Source: Gaiella occulta (GTDB lineage Bacteria; Actinomycetota; Thermoleophilia; Gaiellales; Gaiellaceae). Taken from it: a stretch of DNA of 64,000 bases. Both the position numbers and the translations under genes were made by a program. Shown here piece after piece: positions 39,786-48,979 of this stretch (position 1 is the first letter of the stretch; each line of letters opens with the position of its first letter). The DNA is taken from positions 1 to 64,000 of the forward strand of contig NZ_QQZY01000008.1 in the NCBI RefSeq assembly GCF_003351045.1. The letters are read 5' to 3'. Under the pieces are notes generated by a model that was not told the DNA's origin, made no database searches, and was given only the letters and a program-made list of their open reading frames with translations.

Positions 39786-41125
39786 GCGGCCTTCCCTGTC
39801 TTGCGCGCCGCAAGGGCACGGACGTTAACCGGCAGCGACTTCGGATCGAGCCCGTACCGCTCGGCAGCTTCTCCCATTGTCATGCCCAGCAGGGCGGCGG
39901 ACCCGAGCGAGAGCGGCTCGCCGGTGCGTCGAGGAGGATCGACCCTCGCGGCCTCGACGACGGCACGCGCGACGGCGCGCGCCAACGGCGGCGGCACAGC
40001 ATTGCCGACTTGGCGAAACCCGTGCCACTTCGTCGCGTGGAAACCGAACCAGTCCGGGAAGCCGTGCAGTCGCGCCGCCTCGCGCACCGCGATCACGCGA
40101 GGGCTCGAGTAGTGAATGGGCCGTGCCGATGTAAAGCTGCCGTGGTCGCGTCCAGTGCCAGCGCGCAGCGTCGGTGATAGGCCGCGCGGGTCAAGTTTCG
40201 GCAGACGGCCAACCTCGTCCCGCTCGCCCAGGCGAAGCCGCCGGAGACGGGCGACGACCGCGTCCGAGTGCGAAGCCACCCCGACCGAGGTCAGCAGCCG
40301 CGCGTCCCAATCGCGCTGATCCGCGAGATCGTCGCGATCGCGCTCGAGTCCGTTGAGTCTCCGTACATAGCCGCTCTGGCGCCGAAGCATCGAAGCGAAC
40401 TGGTCGTCGCGCAGAATCAGCGCGTCGCGCTCGCGGAGCGTGCGGAAACGAGCGAGAGCCGGAAGGTCGCCAAGCGCCTCGGCAACCGTCGGCGGGTTCG
40501 GCTGAGCGGGCGGCTCAATCGGCAGAGGTTCTCCCTCGTAGGCGCCGACGACGAAAACGCGCTTGCGCACCTGCGGTACGCCGTGGTCTCTAGCGTTGAG
40601 CGTCCACGGCTCCGCGACCTGGTAACCAGCAGCGCGCAAGGTTTGGTAGAAGGCATCGAGAGTTGGTCGGTAGGCCGGACTGACGAGGCCGGGGACGTTC
40701 TCCATGACTAACCAGCGCGGCCGCATCTCGACAACCAGCCGCGCGAACTGCGCCACGAGCGCGTTGCGCGGGTCATCCTGCCTGCGTGGGCCGATGACTG
40801 AGAATCCCTGGCAGCTCGGGCCACCGAAGATGCAGTCGATGGGTTCAGCGAAGGGCGCGCGCGGATACCTGCGATTCCATCCACGCCGTGCAGCTTCCAC
40901 GAGTTCGTTCGCGCCGATCTCCGAAATGTCCCCGCACACGGGCTCGCACAGCGGAAAGTTGCGCTCGTGCGCGGCCAAGTGGACGGGATCGGCATCAACC
41001 GACGCCAGCACATCGAACCCGGCCTGCTCGAAACCAAGAGCCATCCCGCCGGCACCGCAGAACAGCTCGACGGCGGTTAGCCGCTGCCGGTCCTTGGGAG
41101 TCGATGATGGGTGAATGCGCGGCAC
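39782..41125 (-). CDS. C5-cytosine DNA methyltransferase
   Basis: All core motifs are present: I AVELFCGAGGMALGFEQAGF, IV FGGPSCQGFSVIGPRR with the catalytic Cys, VI LVMENVPGL, VIII VRKRVFVVG, and IX/X ARLHGFP...GNAVPPPLARAVARAV. A target-recognition region lies between (about residues 200-340). Length 447 aa. It heads a four-gene leftward operon with the GHKL ATPase, the predicted methyltransferase-like protein and Vsr. A C-terminal extension of about 50 residues is unusual and may mediate contact with the partners. Confidence 0.93.
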   Translation of the reverse strand: MPRIHPSSTPKDRQRLTAVELFCGAGGMALGFEQAGFDVLASVDADPVHLAAHERNFPLCEPVCGDISEIGANELVEAARRGWNRRYPRAPFAEPIDCIFGGPSCQGFSVIGPRRQDDPRNALVAQFARLVVEMRPRWLVMENVPGLVSPAYRPTLDAFYQTLRAAGYQVAEPWTLNARDHGVPQVRKRVFVVGAYEGEPLPIEPPAQPNPPTVAEALGDLPALARFRTLRERDALILRDDQFASMLRRQSGYVRRLNGLERDRDDLADQRDWDARLLTSVGVASHSDAVVARLRRLRLGERDEVGRLPKLDPRGLSPTLRAGTGRDHGSFTSARPIHYSSPRVIAVREAARLHGFPDWFGFHATKWHGFRQVGNAVPPPLARAVARAVVEAARVDPPRRTGEPLSLGSAALLGMTMGEAAERYGLDPKSLPVNVRALAARKTGKAA

Positions 41126-41333
41126 TAGTTGAAGGCGGATCGCTTGTTCATCTTAATCGTGCCCTCAGACACCCTGGCCTGGATCACCGGGACACCGGAC
41201 GGCAAGTCTTCACCGCCCGCTCGTCTTTGTTCCGCTAGCCTCGATCCACTGTTCCTCCGGGTGAGTGGTATCCGGGAGGGCGCGCGAGGGCAGCCTCGGG
41301 AACACGAGCATTTCTGGACCTGCGAGCCAGTCT

Positions 41334-41353
41334 CTTGTAACATGAGTTACAAG
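41334..41353. promoter_or_regulatory. Perfect palindrome, candidate operator of the cytosine-methyltransferase operon
   Basis: Arms CTTGTAAC (41334-41341) and GTTACAAG (41346-41353) flank ATGA. It lies about 210 bp upstream of the leftward methyltransferase gene. The half-site GTTACAA also sits at the start of the type III operon (29389-29395). Confidence 0.5.
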
Positions 41354-41517
41354 TAGGGCGTTTGCGAGGGTCCTACTTCTTCGGCCGTCGAGAGCTTGAT
41401 TTGGGCCTTGGGCTGATCTTCTCAAGGAGGTCGAGCAGCCGCCGCGGAGGGTTTGAGAACAGTCCGCTTAGGTCCATACCCCCGACACGAGGAAACAAGC
41501 CGTTCAGCCAGCGTAAG

Positions 41518-41539
41518 AGGCCCCGGCAAAGGGGCCTCA
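41518..41539. terminator. Hairpin, possible terminator or REP-like unit
   Basis: Arms GAGGCCCC (41518-41525) and GGGGCCTC (41532-41539), 6-base loop. No T-run follows. Confidence 0.4.
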
Positions 41540-41591
41540 TCTACGTCCAGGTCAGGATGAGGTCAGGGATCAGGCTCGCCAGCGAAGGAAA

Positions 41592-41609
41592 CGGCCCCCG
41601 AAGGGGCCG
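41592..41609. terminator. Second hairpin, possible terminator of the MetE-like gene
   Basis: Arms CGGCCCC and GGGGCCG around a CGAA tetraloop, about 170 bases downstream of the minus-strand MetE-like gene's stop. Confidence 0.4.
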
Positions 41610-41777
41610 CCCCGGTGCTGCACGGATGTCCTGCCTGGCCTATGCGGCGATGTCGTCCTCGCTCGAACGCAGGATCGAAGCCGCCAAGCGACGCCGGCGC
41701 CGAGCCGACCGCCAAACCCTCGAGCTCGCCGCCTGAACGATGATCGCGTTTCGGGTGCAACGTTCCGAGAGGCCGCA

Positions 41778-42842
41778 CTAGACGCCGAGTTTGCGTGCGG
41801 CGAGCTCGGTGCCCTCGACTCGGGATCGAACCTTCGCGAACGCGGTCTCCCGCGCGGTCGACGTGTCGTCGCCGAACGGAGAGAACCCGCAGTCGTCCGT
41901 CGTGCCGAGCTGAGCGAGCGGGATGAACTCCGCCGCCTCGAGCACCCGATCGCGAACCTCCTCCGGCGTCTCCACTCTCGGGTCGATCGGGTCCGTCACA
42001 CCGACGAAGACCCGCTGCCCCGGCCGCAGGTTCGCTTTGATCGTGCCAAGCACCCTGCGCCGATCCTGCTCGCTCGCGAGCTGGACGTAGAAGCTCCCCG
42101 CCTGCAGCTCGAACAGGGTCGGCAGCAGGTCGGAGTAGTCGACGTCGGCGCTGTGGGTCGAGTCCTGGTCGCCGCCCGGGCAGGTGTGGACACCGAGCCT
42201 GCCGCGGTCCTCGGCGGAGAAACGGCGCAGAACGTCGTTGTTCAGTTCGACGAAGTCGCGCAGCAGCCCGCCCGACGGGTCGAGCTTCAGCGAGAGCCTC
42301 GCCTCCGTGAAGTCAACCTGGACGCAGTACGCGCCACGGTCGAGCGAGCGCCTGATATCGGTCTCCGCCTCGCGCAGCAGATCGGAGAGGAACTCCTCGC
42401 GTGAGTAGCCGTCGATGCCCTCCTGCGGGTACAGGAGGCTCAACGCCGAGGCCGAGATCACCGCCTGTTTCAGCGGCCGCGTGGCTGTGCGCTGCGCGCC
42501 CACGAGGTAGGCGTCGGCGTACGTCTGGTAGCGGAACGGCCCCCGCGTCAGCCGCGGCAGCTGCCGGGTATGGCCATCCTCGAACGGGATCACGACACCG
42601 TCGGGCGCGAGCCCCTCGAGGCCGTGGATCGGGTACGTCGCGAAGCTCGGCTTCCGCTGTTCCCCGTCGGTGATAACGGGAGAGCCGGTCGCCTCGAAGC
42701 TCACGATCGTCTCTCGTACCGCCTCCGCATAGAGAGCCTCGAGCTCATCGCCGCTGATGCGACCCTCGGCCGCCGCATGCATCCCCTCGATCAGCGAGGG
42801 CGGCCTGGGGATGCTCCCAATCGGCTCGGTCCGAATCGGCAT
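41778..42842 (-). CDS. MetE-like methionine synthase/methyltransferase, catalytic domain only
   Basis: A UROD/MetE-fold methyltransferase of 354 aa, corresponding to the C-terminal catalytic half of cobalamin-independent methionine synthase. Zinc-ligand regions are visible as LGVHTCPGGDQDSTH (His, Cys) and TTDDCGFSPFGDDTSTARE (Cys). N-terminal TEPIGSIPRP and VSFEATGSPVITDGEQRKPSFATYP are typical. Stand-alone versions use unknown methyl donors, sometimes with corrinoid proteins. Monocistronic. Its high-GC codon use is like the following core genes. Confidence 0.85.
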   Translation of the reverse strand: MPIRTEPIGSIPRPPSLIEGMHAAAEGRISGDELEALYAEAVRETIVSFEATGSPVITDGEQRKPSFATYPIHGLEGLAPDGVVIPFEDGHTRQLPRLTRGPFRYQTYADAYLVGAQRTATRPLKQAVISASALSLLYPQEGIDGYSREEFLSDLLREAETDIRRSLDRGAYCVQVDFTEARLSLKLDPSGGLLRDFVELNNDVLRRFSAEDRGRLGVHTCPGGDQDSTHSADVDYSDLLPTLFELQAGSFYVQLASEQDRRRVLGTIKANLRPGQRVFVGVTDPIDPRVETPEEVRDRVLEAAEFIPLAQLGTTDDCGFSPFGDDTSTARETAFAKVRSRVEGTELAARKLGV

Positions 42843-43196
42843 GTCGTGAACGCTACCGCGAACACGGGTGCCGGTGGGGTCTTCGGATCAACGGTGTAAC
42901 TGCGGCGCGAAACGCCCCCGTTCCCTGCTCTATCTGGCCGATTGATCGACGCCCTAGCGTACGCGCCGGAAGAGGGGTGAGAGGCGGCCCCGCGTGCCGG
43001 CACTGAGAGCCGGCGAGCGCACAACAGGTAACAGGCCGCAGGATCAACGGACGCGTGGCCACATGGACATTCGGGCGGGGCCCGTGCTGACGAATGACGT
43101 CGCGCCCGGGCTGACAAACGTGAGGGTGCTCCCGGACGGACGTGTGACGCAGACGTATCGGCGGTAGTGCAGACCAGGACAGGATCCGTTGCTCGC
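42843..43196. other. Intergenic stretch, nothing convincing
   Basis: No secure gene. A 34-codon frame starting at about 43062 (MDIRAGPVLTNDVAPGLTN... ending TQTYRR) has protein-like composition but no ribosome site. GTCGCCGGTTCGAG at 43295-43308, just beyond, matches the T-arm of the tRNA-Ala fragment at 4271-4284. Confidence 0.4.
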
Positions 43197-43222
43197 GGGG
43201 GCGAGGCGAAAGCCTCGCCCCC
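43197..43222. terminator. Strong GAAA-tetraloop hairpin, probable terminator
   Basis: An 11-bp perfect stem, GGGGGCGAGGC and GCCTCGCCCCC, capped by GAAA. It lies about 110 bases beyond the stop of the minus-strand lipoprotein gene and upstream of the MetE-like gene. There is no T-run. Confidence 0.6.
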
Positions 43223-43330
43223 GTCCGTAGAGAGAGCCAAGCGCTCACAACGTGGCGGCCATCGGGATCTCCACCCTCGGCGGCCCGAGCAGACGTCGCC
43301 GGTTCGAGACCGCGGGCCGGCGGCGATCGG

Positions 43331-43918
43331 TCAGCGGGTGCGGAAGTCGACGACCAGGCGCGGGGGGTCGGCCAGCGTCGTGACCCGGAAGTCGACGCGG
43401 TCGGCGAGCCCGACGGCCCACGTCAGCACACCCTCGAAGCCGCCGCTGCGCACGAGCTCGACCACCTCGGGCAACCCGGGAGAGAAGCGCTGCGGGCCCG
43501 TGTAGGTGGGCGGCGCCGTCTCCTGCCCGAGGTCGGCGTCGAGCGCCGGCTCCATGCGGATCTGCACGACGAACCCGCCGTCGACCGTCACCTCGTCGCC
43601 CGACCCGTCGGCGAGGACGGGGCGCTCGACGTAGCCGACCTCGTAGCCGGGGACGACGTTGCGGAACTCGAGCACGACCCGGTCGAACCCCTCGTGCGGC
43701 GCTGCCCGCACGTCGGTGAGGAGCGCCGTCTCGTCGCTCGTCGCGGCAGCCGACACCGTCGCGGTCGAGGCGCCCTCGAGCTGGTCTGTCCCTGCGACCG
43801 TGGTCTCGCCGCCCGGCGCCGTCGTGCCCGGGCCGACGACGTCGTCGCTACCGCCGCCGCAGCCGGACGCGCCGAGGGCAAGGAGCAGCAGGACGAGAGC
43901 GGCGGCGACCCGTCGCAT
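43331..43918 (-). CDS. AMIN-like domain lipoprotein
   Basis: A lipoprotein signal peptide with lipobox LLALGASGC (Cys about residue 20) and a Ser/Thr/Gly-rich linker lead to an AMIN-like beta domain: TDVRAAPHEGFDRVVLEFRN...GYEVGYVERPV, and a final strand VDFRVTTLADPPRLVVDFRTR. Similar domains bind the envelope in actinobacterial spore and cell-wall proteins. Length 195 aa. It follows the acyl-CoA dehydrogenase gene closely on the same strand, but a functional link is not evident. Confidence 0.8.
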   Translation of the reverse strand: MRRVAAALVLLLLALGASGCGGGSDDVVGPGTTAPGGETTVAGTDQLEGASTATVSAAATSDETALLTDVRAAPHEGFDRVVLEFRNVVPGYEVGYVERPVLADGSGDEVTVDGGFVVQIRMEPALDADLGQETAPPTYTGPQRFSPGLPEVVELVRSGGFEGVLTWAVGLADRVDFRVTTLADPPRLVVDFRTR

Positions 43919-43922
43919 CGGG

Positions 43923-45110
43923 CTACCCGACGCCCGCGCCGACGAGCGCCCGCTGTTCCCTGAGCATCTCGCGGGCGATGACGAGGCGCTGCACTTCCTG
44001 GGTGCCCTCGTAGATCTGCGTGATCTTCGCGTCGCGCATCATGCGCTCGACCGGGTACTCCTTGATGTAGCCGTAGCCGCCGAGGATCTGTACCGCCTCG
44101 GTCGTCACCTCCATCGCGACGTCGCCGCAGTAGAGCTTCGCCATCGCGGAAGCCTTCGTCAACTCCGCATCGTCGACGCCGGCGTCGCACATGTGGCCGA
44201 ACCGGTACAGCAGGCCGCGGGCGGCCTCGGTCTTCGTCTCCATGTCGGCGAGCTTGGCGGCGATCAGCTGGTGCTGCGCGATCGGCCGGCCCATCGTCTC
44301 GCGCGAGCGCGCGTACTCGAGCGCGTAGTCGGTCGCCCCCTGCGCGATCCCGAGCGCCTGCGCGGCCACGCCGGGCCGGGAGCGGTCGAGGATCCGCATC
44401 GCAAGGCGGAAGCCCGTCCCCTCCTCTCCCAGCCTGTTCGCGGCCGGCACGCGCATCGCGTCGAAGACGAGCTCGCCGGTCGTCGACCCGGCGATCCCCA
44501 TCTTCGGCTCCAGCCGCGCCACCTCGAAGCCGGGCGTCCCCGGCTCGACGAGGAAGGTCGAGATCCCGGCGTGGCCCGCCTGCGGGTCGGTCTTCGCGAA
44601 CACCGTGTACAGGCCCGCCACGCCCGCATTCGTGATGAACCGCTTCGAGCCGTCGAGAACGTACTCGTCCCCCTCGCGCCGCGCGGTCGTCCGCATCGCC
44701 GCCGAGTCCGACCCCGACCCCGCCTCCGTCAAGGCGTATGCGCAGAGCACCTCTCCCGAGGCCAGCCGCGGCAGCCAGCGCGCCTGCTGCTCCTCCGAGC
44801 CGGACAGCTTGAGACCGAGCGAGCCGAGCTCCTGCACCGCCAGGATCAGCCCGCTCGTCGCACAGACCTTCGACACCTCCTCGATCGCGACGAGCGAGAG
44901 CAGCGTCCCCGTCCCCGTGCCGCCGAAGCGCTCCTCGTGGAAGAGCCCGAACAGGCCGTGCTCGCGGTAGAGCTCCACCACGTCCCAGGGGAACTCGTGC
45001 GTGGCGTCGATCTCCGCCGCGCGCGGCGCGATCCGCTCCCGCGCCAGCGTCCGCACGAGATCCCGGATCTCACGCTGCTCGCCCGTCAGAACGTCGTAGC
45101 CCATGCTCAT
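43923..45110 (-). CDS. Acyl-CoA dehydrogenase
   Basis: FAD-dependent alpha,beta-dehydrogenation of an acyl-CoA. Family signatures are CAYALTEAGSGSDSAAMRTTARREGDEYVLDGSKRFITNA and QILGGYGYIKEYPVERMMRDAKITQIYEGTQEVQRLVIAREML; the Glu in IYEGT is the expected catalytic base. Length 395 aa. Adjacent to and just downstream of a methylmalonyl-CoA mutase subunit, which suggests branched-chain amino-acid or odd-chain fatty-acid breakdown. Short-chain or isobutyryl/2-methylbutyryl specificity is possible. Confidence 0.93.
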   Translation of the reverse strand: MSMGYDVLTGEQREIRDLVRTLARERIAPRAAEIDATHEFPWDVVELYREHGLFGLFHEERFGGTGTGTLLSLVAIEEVSKVCATSGLILAVQELGSLGLKLSGSEEQQARWLPRLASGEVLCAYALTEAGSGSDSAAMRTTARREGDEYVLDGSKRFITNAGVAGLYTVFAKTDPQAGHAGISTFLVEPGTPGFEVARLEPKMGIAGSTTGELVFDAMRVPAANRLGEEGTGFRLAMRILDRSRPGVAAQALGIAQGATDYALEYARSRETMGRPIAQHQLIAAKLADMETKTEAARGLLYRFGHMCDAGVDDAELTKASAMAKLYCGDVAMEVTTEAVQILGGYGYIKEYPVERMMRDAKITQIYEGTQEVQRLVIAREMLREQRALVGAGVG

Positions 45111-45117
45111 CGCCTCG

Positions 45118-46782
45118 TCAGAACACCGGTGTCTCGCGCCACGTTCCCCACGTTTCGCGTAGAGCGTCGCACATCTCGCCCATCGTGACGTCGGCCTTCG
45201 CCGCCGCGACGATCGGCGGCATCAGGTTGCCCGTGCCGGCCGCGGCCCGCCGCAGCTCGGCGAGCGCGGCCTCCGCCGCGGCGGCGTCGCGGCGGGCACG
45301 CAGCGCCCGCACGCGCTCGATCTGCTCGCTCTCGAGCGCCGGGTCGATCTTGAGGATCGGGATCGGCGCCTCGTCGTCGACCGTGTGGGCGTTGACGCCG
45401 ACCACGAGCCGCTGCCGCGCCTCGACCTCGGACTGGTAGCGAAACGACGCCTCCGCGATCTCGCGCTGCGGGAAGTTCTGCTTGATCGCCTCGACCATGC
45501 CGCCGAGCCTCTCGATGCGGTCGAAGTACGCGTACGCCTGCCGCTCCAGCTCGTTCGTCAGCGCCTCCACGTGGTAGCTGCCGCCCAGCGGGTCGATCGC
45601 GTCGACGACACCCGTCTCGTGCGCGATCACCTGCTGCGTGCGCAGCGCCAGCCGCACCGCGTCCTCGGTCGGCAGCGCCAGCGCCTCGTCGTAGGAGTTC
45701 GTGTGCAGGCTCTGCGTGCCGCCGAGCACCGCCGCCAGCGCCTCGATCGCCGTGCGCGCCACGTTCACGAGCGGCTGCTGCCACGTCAGCGACACGCCCG
45801 CCGTCTGCGTGTGGAAGCGCATCAGCAGGCTGCGCTCGTCCTTCGCGCCGTAGCGGTCGCGCAGCACCGTCGCCCAGATGCGCCGCGCCGCCCGGTACTT
45901 CGCGATCTCCTCGAAGAAGTCGATGTGCGCATTGAAGAAGAACGACAGGCGCGGCGCGAAGCTGTCGACGTCGAGGCCGCGCTCGAGCGCCCACTCCACG
46001 TACGTGAAGCCGTCCTGCAGCGTGAACGCGAGCTCCTGCGCCGCCGTCGACCCGGCCTCGCGGATGTGGTAGCCGGAGATCGAGATCGGATGCCACAGCG
46101 GCATCTCCGCCGCGCAGAACTCGACCATGTCGGTGACGAGCCGCATCGACGGCTCCGGCGGGAAGATGTACTCCTTCTGCGCGATGTACTCCTTCAAGAT
46201 GTCCGTCTGGATCGTCCCGCGCAGCCGCTCGCGCGGCACCCCCTGCTCCTCGCCCACGCACAGGTAGAACGCGAGCAGCATCGCCGCCGGCGCGTTGATC
46301 GTCATCGACGTCGACACCTCGCCGAGCGGGATCCCGGCGAACAGCCGCCGCATGTCGTCCAGCGAATCGACTGCCACGCCCTCGCGGCCCACCTCACCGA
46401 GCGAGCGCGGATGGTCGGAATCGAGCCCCATCAACGTCGGCATGTCGAACGCCGTCGACAACCCCGTCTGCCCGTGCGCGAGCAGATAGCGAAAGCGCTC
46501 GTTCGTCTCCGCCGCCGTCCCGAAGCCCGCGAACTGGCGCATCGTCCACAACCGCCCCCGGTACATCGACGGATACACACCGCGCGTGAACGGAAACCGG
46601 CCGGGATAGCCGAGATCACGCTCGTAATCGACCACGACCGTGTCCGGCGTCGACAGCGGCTCGACGGGAACACCCGAGATCGTCGAGCACAGCTCGCCGG
46701 AGCGCGCCGGGGTCGCCTCGAAGCGCTCCCGCCATACCTCCACGCCCCGCCGCTGCTCGAGATCTCCGGAATGGACGGTCAC
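45118..46782 (-). CDS. Methylmalonyl-CoA mutase large (catalytic) subunit, without B12 domain
   Basis: The TIM-barrel acyl-CoA mutase domain: [116 protein letters not shown] and [24 protein letters not shown]. At about 554 aa it ends before the cobalamin-binding DxHxxG domain, so a separate small subunit is required; it is not in the window. Residues around the acyl pocket cannot be judged for methylmalonyl versus isobutyryl specificity. The GTG start at 46782 (TVHSGDLE) is chosen because the longer frame has shadow composition. Confidence 0.9.
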   Translation of the reverse strand: MTVHSGDLEQRRGVEVWRERFEATPARSGELCSTISGVPVEPLSTPDTVVVDYERDLGYPGRFPFTRGVYPSMYRGRLWTMRQFAGFGTAAETNERFRYLLAHGQTGLSTAFDMPTLMGLDSDHPRSLGEVGREGVAVDSLDDMRRLFAGIPLGEVSTSMTINAPAAMLLAFYLCVGEEQGVPRERLRGTIQTDILKEYIAQKEYIFPPEPSMRLVTDMVEFCAAEMPLWHPISISGYHIREAGSTAAQELAFTLQDGFTYVEWALERGLDVDSFAPRLSFFFNAHIDFFEEIAKYRAARRIWATVLRDRYGAKDERSLLMRFHTQTAGVSLTWQQPLVNVARTAIEALAAVLGGTQSLHTNSYDEALALPTEDAVRLALRTQQVIAHETGVVDAIDPLGGSYHVEALTNELERQAYAYFDRIERLGGMVEAIKQNFPQREIAEASFRYQSEVEARQRLVVGVNAHTVDDEAPIPILKIDPALESEQIERVRALRARRDAAAAEAALAELRRAAAGTGNLMPPIVAAAKADVTMGEMCDALRETWGTWRETPVF

Positions 46783-46930
46783 GACGCCACGACGATAGCG
46801 CGCACGCGCGGAGCAGGCCCGCGACACACGTCCGCCGCACTCCCGGGGTGCTCCCCTACCATGACGCTGCGGCGTGCGCTTCGGCGGCCCGCGCACCGAC
46901 GTCATCCCGGCGCAAGAGCAGGAGTAGCGG

Positions 46931-48979
46931 ATGCTGACGATCCTCGAGGGCTCGACGTTCTGCGTCAGCGACGAGATCGGCGACGTGGAAGAGGGAGCGG
47001 AAGGGCTGTTCGCGGACGACACGCGGATGCTCTCGCGCTGCCGGCTGCTCGTCGACGGCACCTCGCCCCTGCTGCTCACGTCGAAGGCCGTCGAGTACTT
47101 CCACGCGGCGCACTACCTCCGCAACGCGCCGACCGCACGGCTGCCCGTGGACTCGCTCTCGATCGCGCGCGAGCGCTACATCGGCCAGGGTCTGGTCGAG
47201 CGCATCGCGGTGCGAAACGAGAGCATGGAGCCGCGGCTGTTCGACGTCGAGATCGAGTTCGCGAGCGACTTCGCCGACATCCTCCTCGTCAAGGCGCACG
47301 ACTTCGGCTTCGGCGACCCGGCCAACGCCGCCCCGCTGCCGACGGAGCGCGGGCCGCGCCGGGCAGGGCCGGCGACGCTGCGCGTGAGCGGAGACGACGA
47401 CGGGCTCGCGACCACCATCTCCTTCTCGCAGGACGCGACGTTCACGGGCGCCGGGGCGCGCTTCTCGCTCCGGCTCGACCCGCACGAGAAGTGGGAGCTG
47501 ACGTTCGAGGTCACCTTCGGGGCGGGCGCGCAGCGCGGGGGCTCGGTCGGGCCGGCGTTCCGCTTCGGCACCGAGCTCGAGCACGTGCGCGAGGCGCTCG
47601 GCGCGTGGAAGCTGCGCGTGCCGCGGCTGCGCACGAGCGCGACCGACCTGCAGCGCTCCTACGAGCGCTCGATCGCGGATCTCGCGTCGCTGCGGCTGAA
47701 AGGGATCGAGGGGATCGGCGAGCTGCCGGCCGCCGGGATGCCCTGGTTCATGACGCTCTTCGGGCGCGACACGCTGGTCACGTCGCTGCAGACGCTGCTG
47801 TTCGGGCCCGAGCTCGCGGCCGGCGCGCTGCGCTCGCTCGCGGCGCTGCAGGCCGAGGCCGACGATCCCTCGATCGACGCAGAGCCGGGGAAGATCCTGC
47901 ACGAGCTCCGCCGCGGCAAGGCGGCGAAGACGTGGTTCCCCATCTACTACGGCACCGCGGACGCGACGCCGCTGTTCCTCATCCTGCTCTCCGAGGTATG
48001 GCGCTGGACGGGCGACGACGCGCTCGGGCGGGAGCTGAAGGAGCCGGCGCTGCGCGCGCTCGCGTGGATGAGCGACTACGGCGACCGCGACGGCGACGGG
48101 TTCGTGGAGTACGAGCGCCGCACGCCGCGCGGCCTCGAGAACCAGTCGTGGAAGGACTCGGGCGACTCGCAACGGTTCCACGACGGCTCGCCGGCGCGGA
48201 CGCCGATCGCTCCCGTCGAGGTGCAGGGATACGTCTACGACGCGCGGCGGAGAATGGCGGAGCTCGCACGCGCCGTCTGGAGGGATCCGGCGCTCGCGGA
48301 GCGGCTCGACGCCTCGGCCGACGACCTGCGACGACGCTTCGACGAGGCGTTCTGGATCGAGGAGCGGAGCACCTACGCGCTCGCGCTCGACCGCGACAAG
48401 CGGCGGGTCGACTCGCTGTGCTCGAACATCGGCCACCTGCTGTGGTCGGGAATCGTGCCCGAGGCGAAGCGCGCGGCCGTCGCCTCGTCGCTCAGCGGCG
48501 ACGCGCTGTGGTCGGGCTGGGGGATCCGCACGATGGGCGTCGGCGAAGGGGCCTTCAACCCCCTCAGCTACCACAACGGCACCGTGTGGCCCCACGACAC
48601 CGCGATCGCCGCGTGGGGCCTCGCGCGCGCCGGCTTCTGGGATCTCTCCCACATGCTCTGTCGCAGCCTGATCGAGGCGGCCGGCTCCTTCGACTACTCG
48701 CTGCCCGAGGTGTTCGCCGGCTTCTCCCGCTCCGAGACCGCGTTCCCGGTCGCCTACCCGACGGCCGCCCGGCCGCAGGCGTGGGCGGCGGGCGCCCCTG
48801 TGCTGTGCCTCAGGCTCCTCCTCGGCCTCCGCGCCGATACGCGCGCCGGTAGACTTGTCAGCGACGCGCCGGCGCCGGCCTGGCTGGGCGAGCTGAAGCT
48901 CGACGGGGTGCGCGCGCTCGGGAAGACATGGCATGTGGAGATCGCAAACGGTCACATCGAGGTAGAAGAGACACCATGA
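46931..48979 (+). CDS. Glycogen-debranching-type amylo-alpha-1,6-glucosidase
   Basis: An N-terminal beta domain (about 1-220, [40 protein letters not shown]) typical of the glycogen-debranching N-terminal family is followed by an (alpha/alpha)6 barrel. Conserved segments include [23 protein letters not shown], a calcium-like [63 protein letters not shown] and [10 protein letters not shown]. Length 682 aa. ATGA overlap with the GT4 gene suggests joint work on an alpha-glucan or compatible-solute glycoside. Confidence 0.88.
   Translation: MLTILEGSTFCVSDEIGDVEEGAEGLFADDTRMLSRCRLLVDGTSPLLLTSKAVEYFHAAHYLRNAPTARLPVDSLSIARERYIGQGLVERIAVRNESMEPRLFDVEIEFASDFADILLVKAHDFGFGDPANAAPLPTERGPRRAGPATLRVSGDDDGLATTISFSQDATFTGAGARFSLRLDPHEKWELTFEVTFGAGAQRGGSVGPAFRFGTELEHVREALGAWKLRVPRLRTSATDLQRSYERSIADLASLRLKGIEGIGELPAAGMPWFMTLFGRDTLVTSLQTLLFGPELAAGALRSLAALQAEADDPSIDAEPGKILHELRRGKAAKTWFPIYYGTADATPLFLILLSEVWRWTGDDALGRELKEPALRALAWMSDYGDRDGDGFVEYERRTPRGLENQSWKDSGDSQRFHDGSPARTPIAPVEVQGYVYDARRRMAELARAVWRDPALAERLDASADDLRRRFDEAFWIEERSTYALALDRDKRRVDSLCSNIGHLLWSGIVPEAKRAAVASSLSGDALWSGWGIRTMGVGEGAFNPLSYHNGTVWPHDTAIAAWGLARAGFWDLSHMLCRSLIEAAGSFDYSLPEVFAGFSRSETAFPVAYPTAARPQAWAAGAPVLCLRLLLGLRADTRAGRLVSDAPAPAWLGELKLDGVRALGKTWHVEIANGHIEVEETP

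Larger units (their letters stand above)
41126..41777. other. Intergenic junction between accessory and core-like regions
   Basis: About 650 bases with no convincing gene. It holds a 20-bp perfect palindrome (41334-41353) and two strong GC hairpins (41518-41539 and 41592-41609). A short Arg-rich frame at 41650-41736 (SSSLERRIEAAKRRRRRADRQT) may be coding, but support is weak. The accessory island probably ends here or shortly to the right. Confidence 0.5.

Noticed and set aside
41362-41736. 124-codon ORF in the island junction
   Set aside because: Runs through two perfect hairpins and changes composition along its length; only the last 29 codons look coding, too little to call.
43062-43168. 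34-codon ORF (MDIRAGPVLTNDV...)
   Set aside because: Protein-like but without ribosome site or context; mentioned only in the intergenic entry.
42791-43240. 149-codon minus-strand ORF upstream of the MetE-like gene
   Set aside because: Overlaps the MetE-like gene out of frame and spans the terminator hairpin region; no ribosome site or motif.
45385-48852. 1155-codon open frame on the plus strand
   Set aside because: It lies antisense to the mutase gene and out of frame over the debranching-type gene; Arg/Ala-rich composition without motifs marks it as a GC-driven shadow.
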